64,000 bases of DNA, taken from positions 1 through 64,000 of the forward strand of contig CAVWXP010000007.1 in assembly GCA_963759175.1 (NCBI GenBank), written 5' to 3'. The notes beneath the pieces were generated by a model that saw only the letters and a program-made list of their open reading frames with translations, was not told the DNA's origin and made no database searches. Both the position numbers and the translations under genes were made by a program. Positions 48,243 to 57,842 of this stretch are shown piece by piece (within the stretch, counting starts at the first letter, position 1; the number at the start of each line of letters is the position of its first letter). This DNA is from SZUA-442 sp963759175. GTDB taxonomy: Bacteria; Actinomycetota; Acidimicrobiia; Spongiisociales; UBA5794.

Positions 48243-49825
48243 CGGCTTCCGTCAGCCTGTCGTACCGCCCCGAAGCCGTCGACGCCACGCGTGCGCGATG
48301 GGAGCGAGACGACCTGATGGCCCGTCTGTGGCGCAAGGATCCGACGGTGTGGTTCGACCCGCCCCGGCCCGAGATCGACGACCGCCTGGGCTGGCTCGAC
48401 CTCCCCGCATCGTCGCGGGCGCTCGCTCCGACCCTCGCGCACCTGTCATCACAAGCCCTCGCCGAGGGAGTGACGGACCTCGTGTTGTGCGGCATGGGCG
48501 GATCATCACTCGCTCCCGAGGTCTTCGCACGAACACTGCCCGTGCCCGACGGGCACCCGAGACTCACCGTGATCGACACCACCCATCCCGATGCCGTTGC
48601 CTCGGTCACCGAACGCACGGATCCGACCACGACCTGGTACCTCGTGTCCTCGAAGTCCGGCGGCACGCTCGAAACCATGTCCCTGTTCCGTCACTTCTGG
48701 GCCCGGACACGGGCGAGCGTCACGGATCCGGGCTCCCACTTCCTTGCGATCACCGATCCCGGATCGAGTCTGGAGCAGCTCGCCCACGAACGTGGATTCC
48801 GTGAGGTCGTCCTCGCCGATCCCGACGTCGGCGGCCGCTACTCGGCGTTGAGTGCCTTCGGCCTCGTGCCCGCCGCCCTGATCGGTGCCGATATCGGTCT
48901 CCTCCTCGACGCAGCCGAGCGAGCCGCTGCGGCGTGCTCGGCCGCGGTCCCGCTCGACGCCAATCCGGGATTCCTCGTCGGCGCCTATCTCGGCTCGGCG
49001 GCATTGAAAGGACGACCAATCGCCCATTTCGGTGCGACGGAGCCGGCCACTGCGCTGCCGATCTGGATCGAGCAACTCATCGCCGAGTCAACCGGCAAGG
49101 ACGGTCGAGGCATCGTCCCGGTCGACGGCGGCGCCGTACCGGGAGACGCCACGGATGTCGTCACGGTTGCCCTCGGGGCATCACCAGATGCCTCTGCCGA
49201 GGTGTCCATCGCCTTCGATGACCCGTACGACGTCGCGGGCGCCATGGTGATCCTCGAGGTCGCCACGGCCGTCGCCGGTGAGGTCCTCGGTATCCATCCC
49301 TTCGACCAGCCCGACGTACAGGTCGCCAAGACCCTCGCCCACCGGGCGATGAGCGGCGAACTCGACGACGTGGGACCGGATCCCGTCCTGATCACCGCGG
49401 CCGGCACGGAAGGCATGATCGCCGCAGCCTTCGCGACGGAACCGCTGTACGTGTCGATACAGGCCTACCTGCCGACGACCCCGGGATCCGACGAGGCACT
49501 GCGCCGCATGCGAACCCGCATCACGGAGGCCACAGGCCGTCTCGTGACCGTGGGCTACGGACCGCGGTTCCTGCATTCGACCGGTCAACTCCACAAGGGC
49601 GGACCACCGGGAGGCCTGTTCATCCAGGTGACGGACGATCCCCACACGACCATGCCGGTTCCGGAGACGGAGTTCACCTTCAACGAGCTCATCGCCGGTC
49701 AGGCCGCGGGAGATCGCGCCGCACTCGCCGAACGAGACCGGACCGTGGTTGCGATCTCCCTCGCCGACGACCGGGACACAGGGCTGGAACGGCTCGCGGG
49801 CCTCATCGACCGTGCTTTCGACTGA
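48239..49825 (+). CDS. pgi: Glucose-6-phosphate isomerase
   Basis: I start this 528-residue protein at the GTG at 48239, inside the tal stop. The SIS-fold signatures are LCGMGGSSLAPEVF, SSKSGGTLETMSLFRHF and HFGATEPATALPIWIEQLI. The sequence resembles the Pgi half of tal-pgi fusions more than the classical E. coli enzyme. It links glycolysis with the pentose-phosphate gene next to it. It converges on the histidine kinase gene with two bases between stop codons. Confidence 0.93.
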   Translation: MTASVSLSYRPEAVDATRARWERDDLMARLWRKDPTVWFDPPRPEIDDRLGWLDLPASSRALAPTLAHLSSQALAEGVTDLVLCGMGGSSLAPEVFARTLPVPDGHPRLTVIDTTHPDAVASVTERTDPTTTWYLVSSKSGGTLETMSLFRHFWARTRASVTDPGSHFLAITDPGSSLEQLAHERGFREVVLADPDVGGRYSALSAFGLVPAALIGADIGLLLDAAERAAAACSAAVPLDANPGFLVGAYLGSAALKGRPIAHFGATEPATALPIWIEQLIAESTGKDGRGIVPVDGGAVPGDATDVVTVALGASPDASAEVSIAFDDPYDVAGAMVILEVATAVAGEVLGIHPFDQPDVQVAKTLAHRAMSGELDDVGPDPVLITAAGTEGMIAAAFATEPLYVSIQAYLPTTPGSDEALRRMRTRITEATGRLVTVGYGPRFLHSTGQLHKGGPPGGLFIQVTDDPHTTMPVPETEFTFNELIAGQAAGDRAALAERDRTVVAISLADDRDTGLERLAGLIDRAFD

Positions 49826-49827
49826 GA

Positions 49828-52365
49828 TCAGTCGACGAACCCGACGTCCACTCCGATCCGACCGATACCCACCGGATTCGGTGCCGGCATCGCGACCTCT
49901 CCTGCCTCGGCGCGGGCGGCTTCGGCCCGAGCCCGTTCGGCGCGGGTGTTGCGGGACAGCTCGAGCCGGAATCGGGATCGACCGTCGAAGTGGTACGTCA
50001 GCGAGCCCCCCATGAGATCAGCGAGCGTTCGGGAGACCGTGAGCCCAAGACCGACGGACCCTGGCTGACCCTCGGCGTTGTGAGCCCGCTCATAGGGGGC
50101 GAACACACGCTCGCGGTCGGCTTCCGGAATACCTTCGCCATCGTCGATCACCTCGAGGACGTGCGTGCCCGGCGACGATGACATGACGATGTCGATGTTC
50201 GGCCCGCCATAGCGAACGGCGTTCGTGACGAGGTTGCGCAGGATCTGGCGGATACGAACCGGATCGGCGTCGACGATGCCCGCGTGGACCTTCGCACGTA
50301 CCGTCTTGCCCGGAGTGGCGGAGAAGCCCGCTATCACGCTGTGCACGTGACGTTCGAGCTCCACCGGTTCGTTGACGACCGTCACGCTCCCGACGTTGGC
50401 CCGGGCAGCTATCAGGAGGTCCTCGATGAGGTCAGACATGTCCTGGCTCTGCTCGACCAGCATGCCCGTGAACTCGGCCATGTCTGCCTCCGAAAGCTCC
50501 ATCCACCGCTCGGCGAGCTCGAGGGCCATGCCGTTGACGACGGTGAGGGGTGTCCGCAGTTCGTGCGACACGGAGGCCACGAAGGCGTCCTTGGATTGCA
50601 GGAGCGTTTCGAGGCGAGATCGAGCACTTGCCCGATCGGCGGCTGCGGCGAGGACGTTGGCCACGGAGTGGAGGAAGTTGAGGTCCTCCGATGTGAACAC
50701 CCGCTCACCCACTGAGAGGGCGATGAGCGTGCCGAAGGCGATGTCCGAGCCGGGAATCATCACCGCAATGACCGACGCGAACCCAGCACGCGCCAGATCC
50801 GGGGCGGCGAAGAGGACCTCGGACTGGTTTCGCAGAACCACGGGTGCCGACGTCATGTGGGCGCGATCGGCGATCGCACTGACGCCTGATGGATCCACGT
50901 CGACGCCTGCGCTCTGCCCTGCGAGGGTGAAGCCGCCCGCCGTCCGTTCGAGGATGACGGCAGCATCGGTCCGCAGCACCCTGGCCACGGTCTCGGCGAC
51001 GGAGCGCATGACAAGGCTGATGTCCTCCGCTTCGAGGGCCGTCTGTCCGATGGAGGCGGCAGCCTCCTGCTGGACCGCCCGTTCCCACAGCTCGTCCTCG
51101 ATGTCGCGCCGTCCCGTCACGTCGATGAGTGCACCCTCGTAGATCTCACCGATGTCGGACTCGATGAGCCGGGTCGTGTCCCTGATCCATATCAGCGAGC
51201 CGTCGAGTGTCCGCATCGGAGCCTCGTAGCCGACCACGACACGCTGCACCGCCAGCATCGCGCCGAGCTGATCGCGGTCGGTCCCCTCGATGTAGAAGTC
51301 CTGTGCGTTGCGCCCGATCAGGTCCGATTCGGATCGTGCACCGAGGAGTTCGACGAGCGCCCGGTTCGCCTGGATGATCTCACCGCTCGGGCGCGACCGG
51401 TACAGGGCGACAGGGATACGCTCGAAGAACGATCGGTAGTTGAGCTTGGTGCGCGCCAGCTCGTCCTCTGCCCGCCGTTGCGCCGAGACGTCCTGGAGGG
51501 CGATCTGGATGGCGAGCTCATGGGCGAAGTCGATCGGCGTACCTGCGGCGTCCACGTCGATCTCGACACCCGCCGTCGATCGGACGGGAACACCGCTCAT
51601 CGTGAACGGCTCGAGGCGTTGCTCGGCCCGATCCACCTGCTCGCAGAACGCGGATCGATCCCGCTCACCGAGCAGCTGCTCGTATCGCATACCCTCGATC
51701 GGGGTGCCGTCCTCGGACAGGAGCGTGACGGCCGCAGCGTTCGCGTAGCGAACCTCGCCATCGGTGAGGACCAGGAACGCCGTCGGGGCGGAATCCATGA
51801 GTCGCCGGTAGCGGTCGGCGCTCGTCTCGGCGGCCGCGGTGAGCCGATGCAGATAGTGATCGAGGCCGCGCATGATGACGAACGCTGCCGCGATGACGAC
51901 AGCCCTCCCGACGATGAGCAGGACGAGCGGACCGTCGCCCAGGTTGAGTCGGTCAGGAGCCAGCACCACCAACGCGACCTTCGAGAGCTCCAGGGCTATG
52001 ACGAACACGGCGTAGCGGTTCGCCGTCGAGCGCTTGGAGAAGAACTCGACTGCGCCAACCGTCCAGATCGTGAGGACGAGGGTGATCGCCGCGGCCTCTG
52101 GGACGGCGATCCACACGAAGTACGACAGCATGGCATCGATGCCTGCCGACATGCGGACACCCGAGTAGCGCCCGGTCGCACGGATGGCGAACGGCACGAT
52201 CGCAGCACCAGCGAGCACGACGACGGTGATGGCCCGAACGCCCCCGTCATCACCAAGGGCAACGAACGCGGACACGCCGACGATGGCGTAGGCGACCGCA
52301 CGGATCCTGAGGATCAACCCCATGAGCCGATATCGCTCGTTGCGCGCAAGGAGGACGGAAGACAT
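49828..52365 (-). CDS. Membrane sensor histidine kinase with PAS and GAF domains
   Basis: The 845-residue protein starts at the ATG at 52365, with a GTG one codon upstream. About five or six membrane helices occupy 18-170. A PAS domain follows at about 185-295, a second PAS at 305-425 and a GAF domain at 440-580. The HisKA domain has the phospho-acceptor H601 in FVASVSHELRTPLTVV. An HATPase domain follows (RNLVTNAVRYGG, VIDDGEGIP, SVGLGLTVSRTL). The C-terminal tail is Ala/Arg/Glu rich. No response regulator is adjacent, so the partner is unknown. Confidence 0.93.
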   Translation of the reverse strand: MSSVLLARNERYRLMGLILRIRAVAYAIVGVSAFVALGDDGGVRAITVVVLAGAAIVPFAIRATGRYSGVRMSAGIDAMLSYFVWIAVPEAAAITLVLTIWTVGAVEFFSKRSTANRYAVFVIALELSKVALVVLAPDRLNLGDGPLVLLIVGRAVVIAAAFVIMRGLDHYLHRLTAAAETSADRYRRLMDSAPTAFLVLTDGEVRYANAAAVTLLSEDGTPIEGMRYEQLLGERDRSAFCEQVDRAEQRLEPFTMSGVPVRSTAGVEIDVDAAGTPIDFAHELAIQIALQDVSAQRRAEDELARTKLNYRSFFERIPVALYRSRPSGEIIQANRALVELLGARSESDLIGRNAQDFYIEGTDRDQLGAMLAVQRVVVGYEAPMRTLDGSLIWIRDTTRLIESDIGEIYEGALIDVTGRRDIEDELWERAVQQEAAASIGQTALEAEDISLVMRSVAETVARVLRTDAAVILERTAGGFTLAGQSAGVDVDPSGVSAIADRAHMTSAPVVLRNQSEVLFAAPDLARAGFASVIAVMIPGSDIAFGTLIALSVGERVFTSEDLNFLHSVANVLAAAADRASARSRLETLLQSKDAFVASVSHELRTPLTVVNGMALELAERWMELSEADMAEFTGMLVEQSQDMSDLIEDLLIAARANVGSVTVVNEPVELERHVHSVIAGFSATPGKTVRAKVHAGIVDADPVRIRQILRNLVTNAVRYGGPNIDIVMSSSPGTHVLEVIDDGEGIPEADRERVFAPYERAHNAEGQPGSVGLGLTVSRTLADLMGGSLTYHFDGRSRFRLELSRNTRAERARAEAARAEAGEVAMPAPNPVGIGRIGVDVGFVD

Positions 52366-52422
52366 CACAGTCGTATCGGAAGAACCTCGGCGTGTCTTGA
52401 CCGAACCGCTCAGGAACCAGGT

Positions 52423-52779
52423 TCAGGTCAGGGCTGCGCCGATCGCGAGGCCGATCGCCGCTGTTGCGAGGCCGACGACGAGCGGCACGACGGCGACGAG
52501 TACCGCTCGCGGGCCCGATTCGGCCGTCTCGATGTCGACCATCCAGGTCGAGAACGTAGTGAAGCCGGCGAGGATTCCGACCGTGAGGGGGCCGACATCG
52601 AACGACGAGGACGCGGCGAGCTCGGCTCCCACGATGACACCCAGAGCGAGTGATCCCACGACATTCACGATCGTGATGGCCGTCGGGAAACCGTCCGTCG
52701 AGGGAATCAGTTCGGTGGCGAGCCATCGGACTCCTGCGCCGAGTCCCCCGCCGACGGCCACCAGCATCACCGTGATCAT
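52423..52779 (-). CDS. crcB: Fluoride channel subunit FluC, second copy
   Basis: The 118-residue four-helix membrane protein starts at the ATG at 52779, overlapping the first crcB stop by four bases. FluC motifs are GGGLGAGVRWL, NVVGSLALGVIVG and GILAGFTTFSTWMVD. Two-gene crcB pairs usually make heterodimeric fluoride exporters. Confidence 0.92.
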   Translation of the reverse strand: MITVMLVAVGGGLGAGVRWLATELIPSTDGFPTAITIVNVVGSLALGVIVGAELAASSSFDVGPLTVGILAGFTTFSTWMVDIETAESGPRAVLVAVVPLVVGLATAAIGLAIGAALT

Positions 52780-53150
52780 CGTGCGATCACCCGACCCATG
52801 GCGGCGACGAGGACGCCGAGCCCGACCGATGCGAGGGCGAGGGCGAGCCCGAGTGCCGGCGACCGGCCATCGGTGGTGACCACCGATTCCACAGCGAATC
52901 CGCTGAAGGTGGTGAACGAGCCCAACACGCCGACGGCGACGAACGCGATCGCGTTGGGGTGAGCCGCCGCGGTCCTGGCACGGCCGATGTACCACCCGAG
53001 GACGAATGCACCGACGAGGTTCACGAACAGGAGGTGCGACCAGTTCGACAGGCCCAGGCGATCGGCGGCCTCGACCGTGGCCCACCGAGCGGTGGTCCCG
53101 ACGATGCCGCCCGCGACGACGACGAGGAAGGTGGCACCGGTGGTTCGCAT
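52776..53150 (-). CDS. crcB: Fluoride channel subunit FluC, first copy
   Basis: The 124-residue FluC homologue has four membrane helices, with GGIVGTTARWATVE, NLVGAFVLGWYIG and GVLGSFTTFSGFAVE. It is coupled to the second copy by ATGA. I did not see a fluoride riboswitch in the short gap before the gene. Confidence 0.92.
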   Translation of the reverse strand: MRTTGATFLVVVAGGIVGTTARWATVEAADRLGLSNWSHLLFVNLVGAFVLGWYIGRARTAAAHPNAIAFVAVGVLGSFTTFSGFAVESVVTTDGRSPALGLALALASVGLGVLVAAMGRVIAR

Positions 53151-53178
53151 GATGCGCGAAGCTACCAGCGACGACGAA

Positions 53179-54888
53179 TCACACGTCGCACTCGGACGAC
53201 ACCTCGACCTCCGAGTCCGGGGTGCTCTGGCCCGCGAGTACGCGCGACACCTTGCTGCGGATGCGGTCGATGTCCGGGATCGGGTGTCCCTTCGCGTCGC
53301 GTTCGTCCTGCCAGTAGCTGTGGGTGAGGCCGACCGTTTCGATGTCGTCGAAGTCGAGTCCGGCGGCGGCTTCGATCAGGTCGGGGACGAAGGTCAGCGG
53401 GATGTCCGTCACGACGGCGCCGTCGATCGCCTTGACGATCGCCGGGAACGAGCGGAGGACCGTGATCGGATCCGCCTTGGCGGCCACCGCCTTCACCATG
53501 CATCGTTGCCTGGCCATCCTCGCGTAGTCCGATGAGCCCTTCCTCGCACGTGCATAGGCGAGCGCCTGGGGCCCATCGAGGTGGTTCCACCCGGGTTCCA
53601 CCTTGACATAGGCCCACGGTTCCCCCTCACGGGGAGGCGAGACCTCGGACTCCATCGGTTCGAGGACGAACACATCGACGCCACCGATGGCGTCGACGAG
53701 ATCGACGAAAGCAGCCATGTCGATGAGGGCGTAGTAGTCGATCGAGGTTCCCATGAGATGTGCGAGCACGTCGCGCAGGGCGGCCATGCCGGGATCGGGC
53801 TCGTTCGGATAGGTCCGGTCCCAACGGCGTGTGAACGGGTAGATCGCGTTGAGCTGTTCAGGGAAGCACTCGCATGGCACGAACTCCGGCGGCGCGATCT
53901 CGTCGTCGCTCGTGGGTGGCTCCCCCGTACCTTCTCCGTCTCCACCTTCTTCACCCTCACCGGGAGCCGCTCCCGTCGTGGTGGTGGTCTCGGTCGGGGC
54001 AGCCGGTGGCTCGAGGCGGCGCTGCAGATCGACGAAGGCGTCGGAGAACCGACTCGGGAGCGGGATCTGGGCCATGTTGCGGGGGAAACTGAACAGGGCT
54101 GCCTTCCCGGTCGTGGTGTCGATCGTGCCAACCATCATCGAATCGGTTCGCAGCCCCCCGCGCCCCGGTCCTGCATCCCCACCTGCGAACAGGATGGTGA
54201 TGCGGTCTGTCCCGACCCGTTCCCCGAAGCCCTCGAACGGCGCCGATCCCGGTCCGTCTGCTGCCGCGGTGATGATCTCGCTCATCGACTCGACGGCCTC
54301 GGGATCGCCGAATCCGACACGGAAGATGAGGTTGCGTGTCGATCGCGGATCGACGGGACCGGCCTCGTAGGTCCTTACGACGGGGTCGGGGACGATGTCG
54401 GCATCCGTACCGATCGGGATTCGCGGTGGGGCATCGTCGCTCGGTTCACCGACGACGAAGACGGACTCCACCAAGGTGACGGTGTCGTACGTGTAGCGGC
54501 CGATGAGGACGTGGGGCACGGCAACAGCGAGGAACAGCATCGCCGCACCCACGGTGATCCCGATGGCGTCGACCGTGGTGCCGGGATTCGTCCGGCAGAC
54601 GAGGTACGCATCGACCGCCGCTGCGATTCGCCACACGCCAGCGAGGACGTTCACGCCGAAGATCGCCCATAGCACCGTCGGATCGAGTGCCGCCCCGACG
54701 AGGTCCGAGGTTCGCACCGATGCGAGAGGAACGAGAGCAAGTCCGGATGCGATCGCAGGGGCGAACCAGAGCAGGGCGCGCAGCCACCGACCCGCATAGG
54801 CCTGACCTGCGCCGGGAATCACTGCGCTGAGAACCGCACCGAGCCACGGTCGCTTGTGAGCGGCATCACCAGCAACGCCGGTTGCCAT
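53179..54888 (-). CDS. LCP-family cell-wall ligase with N-terminal membrane block
   Basis: I start this 569-residue protein at the ATG at 54888, with GGAGGGGG upstream. Four or five membrane helices fill about 1-150. An extracellular LytR-CpsA-Psr domain follows with DRITILFAGGDAGPGRGGLR, ALFSFPRNM, FVDLVDAIGGVDVFV and LAYARARKGSSDYARM. An acidic, Thr/Gly-rich insert then PCECFPEQLNAIYPFT splits the domain. LCP enzymes transfer lipid-linked glycans to peptidoglycan or proteins. Single cysteines in RQRC and near the C-terminus (SSEC) are shared with the next gene, its paralogue. Confidence 0.9.
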   Translation of the reverse strand: MATGVAGDAAHKRPWLGAVLSAVIPGAGQAYAGRWLRALLWFAPAIASGLALVPLASVRTSDLVGAALDPTVLWAIFGVNVLAGVWRIAAAVDAYLVCRTNPGTTVDAIGITVGAAMLFLAVAVPHVLIGRYTYDTVTLVESVFVVGEPSDDAPPRIPIGTDADIVPDPVVRTYEAGPVDPRSTRNLIFRVGFGDPEAVESMSEIITAAADGPGSAPFEGFGERVGTDRITILFAGGDAGPGRGGLRTDSMMVGTIDTTTGKAALFSFPRNMAQIPLPSRFSDAFVDLQRRLEPPAAPTETTTTTGAAPGEGEEGGDGEGTGEPPTSDDEIAPPEFVPCECFPEQLNAIYPFTRRWDRTYPNEPDPGMAALRDVLAHLMGTSIDYYALIDMAAFVDLVDAIGGVDVFVLEPMESEVSPPREGEPWAYVKVEPGWNHLDGPQALAYARARKGSSDYARMARQRCMVKAVAAKADPITVLRSFPAIVKAIDGAVVTDIPLTFVPDLIEAAAGLDFDDIETVGLTHSYWQDERDAKGHPIPDIDRIRSKVSRVLAGQSTPDSEVEVSSECDV

Positions 54889-54952
54889 CTGTGCCCCCTC
54901 CGGCTGACGAGCCAACGCTAGCCCCTCGTGCCGGTAGTGATCCCGCCGCCGG

Positions 54953-56599
54953 TCAGATCCTGCACTCGGAGGCATCCCCCGCCTCGAACTCCGTCGCGGA
55001 GTCAGCGCTCAGTGCCCACCGAACCATCGCCTGGATGCGGGCAGTGTCGGGTGTCGGCTTGCCGCGGTGGTCGAGGATCGGGGTGTAGTAGGGCGGCACG
55101 AACCCGACCGTCGCCACGTCGTCGAAGTCGAGCGCCGATGCGTGGCTGAGCAATGTCGGCAGGTAGTCGAGTTCGATGTCGGTCTTGACGGCGGATCCCA
55201 CCGCACGTGAGATCCCGGTGAACCGGGTGAGGATCGTCGCGGGATCCGCCTGCGAAGCGACTGCCTTGAGCAGGCACCGCTGCCGCTTCATCCTCGTGTA
55301 GTCGGAGGACGATTTGCGTTCCCGCACATAGGCGAGCGCCTCGTGGCCGTTGAGCCGACGCCACCCCGGGGACAGGCTGATCGTGATCCAGTCCTCGCCT
55401 TCACGCGCCGGCGACACCTCGGTCTCGACGGAGCTCGTCACGTAGACCCGAATGCCTCCCAGGGCATCGACGACCCTGACGAATCCGCTCATGTTGACCA
55501 TGGCGTAGTAATCGATCTCGATGCCCAGCACGATCTCGAGGGTGTCGCGCAGGGCGGCGAGTCCGGGGTCCACCTCATCGGGATAGGTGTCCACCCACGA
55601 GCGGGTGAACGGGTAGATGGCGTTGATCTGGTCGGGGAAGCAGTGGCATGGCTCGAATTGGTCGGGTTCACCATCACCGTTCTCATCCGTCCACGTGCGC
55701 CGCTCCTCATACGGAACGAGTTGCTTCTCGAGGTCGACGAAGGCGGTGGACCAGGCCTCCGGTAGCGGGACGTGGGTCATGTTGCGGGGGACGCCGAAGA
55801 CGGCGGCCTTGCCGGTGGTGGTGTCGAAGGTCGCGACCATGATCACGTCGGTGCGCGACCCTCCACGGCCCGGGCCCCCGTCACCGCCGGCGAGGAGGAT
55901 CGTGATGCGATCCACGCCCTCGGCGTCGCTGCCCACCAGGGTGCCGAGGGACAGGTCGCGGCGTTGTCGATACTCGGTCGCATGGGCGACGGCGTCGGGG
56001 TCGCCGACGCCGGCACGGAACACGAGGTTGCGCATCGACCGCTCGGTTGGCTCGGGGATGACCGGAGCTGGGGTCGTGGCCGGGTCTGCAACCTCCACGA
56101 AGGCGGTGTCCCCGGGGGCGAATGGCGCCGACCGAGTCGGTGGCTCATCAGCGATCGCAACGAACGGTGGTTGGTCATCGGTGACGAACACGTCGTCGAG
56201 CAGCTGGGCGGCGTCGAGGGTGTAGCGGGCGACGAGGACGTGCGGGAGCGCGACCAGGATGGCGAGCGCGACCACCAGGACGAGCCGTCCGAGTCCATGT
56301 CCACCCGACGAGAGGCGGTACGGGTCCGCCACCGCAACGACGCGCCACACGAGCAGGCCGATGTTGAAGGCGAGGATCGCCATGAGGACGCTGGGACGGA
56401 CCACGAGGGACAGGATGTCGATCGTCGACATCTGGAGCACGACGACGGCCGCTATCGCCAGGACCAGGATCGGGACGAACATGATGAGCGCTCGACGGCG
56501 GTGGCCGATGTATCCGTGGCCGAGTCCCGGCACCACGGCGCCGAGGAACGCGGCGATGAGGCCGCTGCGACCATCTGTCGTCGATGTGCTGTCACCCAT
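54953..56599 (-). CDS. LCP-family cell-wall ligase, paralogue
   Basis: The 548-residue protein repeats the layout of its neighbour. A membrane block (about 8-145) precedes the LCP domain with DRITILLAGGDGGPGRGGSR, VFGVPRNMTHVPLP, VVDALGGIRVYV and LAYVRERKSSSDYTRM. It has the same PCHCFPDQINAIYPFT insert, RQRC and C-terminal ASEC. The two genes are 64 bases apart on one strand and arose by tandem duplication. Different linkers before the insert suggest separate substrates, but this is inference. Confidence 0.9.
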   Translation of the reverse strand: MGDSTSTTDGRSGLIAAFLGAVVPGLGHGYIGHRRRALIMFVPILVLAIAAVVVLQMSTIDILSLVVRPSVLMAILAFNIGLLVWRVVAVADPYRLSSGGHGLGRLVLVVALAILVALPHVLVARYTLDAAQLLDDVFVTDDQPPFVAIADEPPTRSAPFAPGDTAFVEVADPATTPAPVIPEPTERSMRNLVFRAGVGDPDAVAHATEYRQRRDLSLGTLVGSDAEGVDRITILLAGGDGGPGRGGSRTDVIMVATFDTTTGKAAVFGVPRNMTHVPLPEAWSTAFVDLEKQLVPYEERRTWTDENGDGEPDQFEPCHCFPDQINAIYPFTRSWVDTYPDEVDPGLAALRDTLEIVLGIEIDYYAMVNMSGFVRVVDALGGIRVYVTSSVETEVSPAREGEDWITISLSPGWRRLNGHEALAYVRERKSSSDYTRMKRQRCLLKAVASQADPATILTRFTGISRAVGSAVKTDIELDYLPTLLSHASALDFDDVATVGFVPPYYTPILDHRGKPTPDTARIQAMVRWALSADSATEFEAGDASECRI

Positions 56600-56708
56600 C
56601 GTGCTCCCCTCGGACAGAGGCTACGCGGCCGCTGGAGATACGCCTCGGCCTCGCGGGGAAATCGAGGCGATGGTGGGTGGCAGCGAGCCGCATGGATCGC
56701 CGCGGCGA

Positions 56709-57731
56709 TCAGAGCATGCCGAGGGATGACTTCGTGTTCGGACCCACGAGGCCGTCGACCCAGAGTTTTGCGTGCCGCTGGAAGGCGATGACGGCGCCGA
56801 GTGTCCGAGGGCCGAAGATCCCATCAGCGGACCCGGCCGTGAATCCTCGATCGTTGAGCACGCTCTGGAGGCTTCGAACCTCGTTGCCACGCGATCCCAG
56901 CGACAGGATCCCCGATGACGCATCGGTGTGTTGGGACCCTGCGATGGCGGCCTTCGTTCCCCGCCCGACCAGGCCGTCGGCGATGAGACCGGTCGTTGCC
57001 TGGAAGCTGCGCACGGCGCGGTCGGTGGCAGGACCGAACCGTCCATCGATCGCCCCGACCTCATGGCCGAGATCCGAGAGGGACTGCTGGAGAGCGCGCA
57101 CGTCCGCACCGTGGGTACCGATCATGAGCACGCGGGCGCCGCCGATCAACGGGTCCCTCGGCGATCCCTTCACATCGTTCCCGCCAGCGGTCACGAGGGA
57201 CGAATACGGGTTGACCAGCGTTCCCGAGGGATCACGTAGCTCGAAATGCAGGTGCGGGGCCGTGCCCTCGGCATTGCCGCTGTCGCCGACCCAGGCGATG
57301 TGCTGTCCCGCGACGACACGGACGCCCGGCGTGATCGCCCGCTTGATGCCCCAACCCTTGCCATCGTCGGTTCCGGTCGTGTCGTTGTCGAGGTGGATGT
57401 ACCAGCTCTCCCAGCCGTCGTCGTGGCGGATCACGAGTGAACAGCATCGGTCCCGGTTCATGTGCGATTGCGCCGTCCAATTGACGAGGCGAACGACACC
57501 GGCCGCAGCGGCGACGACCGGTGTCATCTTGTCGGCCATGATGTCCTGGCCGGTGTGGAACCCGTGGGATCGGCCGGCCCAGAAGGTGTCTGAGAAGTGG
57601 TGGTCGCCATCGACGGGGAAGGTGAGGTCGTAGCTCACGTCCTCACCGAGCTCAGCCGCCGAGGCGACAGCCGGCACGGCAACGACCATGACGAGGGCAA
57701 CGACGAACAGGAGTGGGTGTCGCAATCGCAT
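56709..57731 (-). CDS. Secreted M23 peptidase with two peptidoglycan-binding repeats
   Basis: The 340-residue protein has a clear signal peptide (LLFVVALVMVVAVPAVASAA). An M23/LytM domain follows with zinc ligands H59 and D63 (FHTGQD) and H160/H162 (PHLHFEL). Two PG_binding_1 repeats are at about 200-260 and 275-335 (DGRFGPATDRAVRSFQ and DGIFGPRTLGAVIAFQ). It should cleave peptidoglycan cross-links outside the cell. It is the intact relative of the two broken M23 genes near 22-24 kb. Confidence 0.92.
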   Translation of the reverse strand: MRLRHPLLFVVALVMVVAVPAVASAAELGEDVSYDLTFPVDGDHHFSDTFWAGRSHGFHTGQDIMADKMTPVVAAAAGVVRLVNWTAQSHMNRDRCCSLVIRHDDGWESWYIHLDNDTTGTDDGKGWGIKRAITPGVRVVAGQHIAWVGDSGNAEGTAPHLHFELRDPSGTLVNPYSSLVTAGGNDVKGSPRDPLIGGARVLMIGTHGADVRALQQSLSDLGHEVGAIDGRFGPATDRAVRSFQATTGLIADGLVGRGTKAAIAGSQHTDASSGILSLGSRGNEVRSLQSVLNDRGFTAGSADGIFGPRTLGAVIAFQRHAKLWVDGLVGPNTKSSLGML

Positions 57732-57842
57732 ACGTCGCGTATCGGCACGGAGCCGTCACACCTGAACGATCGTCGGCTGGCGAGGAACCGGGAACCACGT
57801 ACCCATCGATGAACGTCCCAATCACAACAGAGGAGGCTCCCC

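Noticed and set aside
53151..53178. Fluoride riboswitch before the crcB pair
   Set aside because: The gap upstream of the first crcB is only about 28 bases, too short for the aptamer, and no matching sequence is seen.
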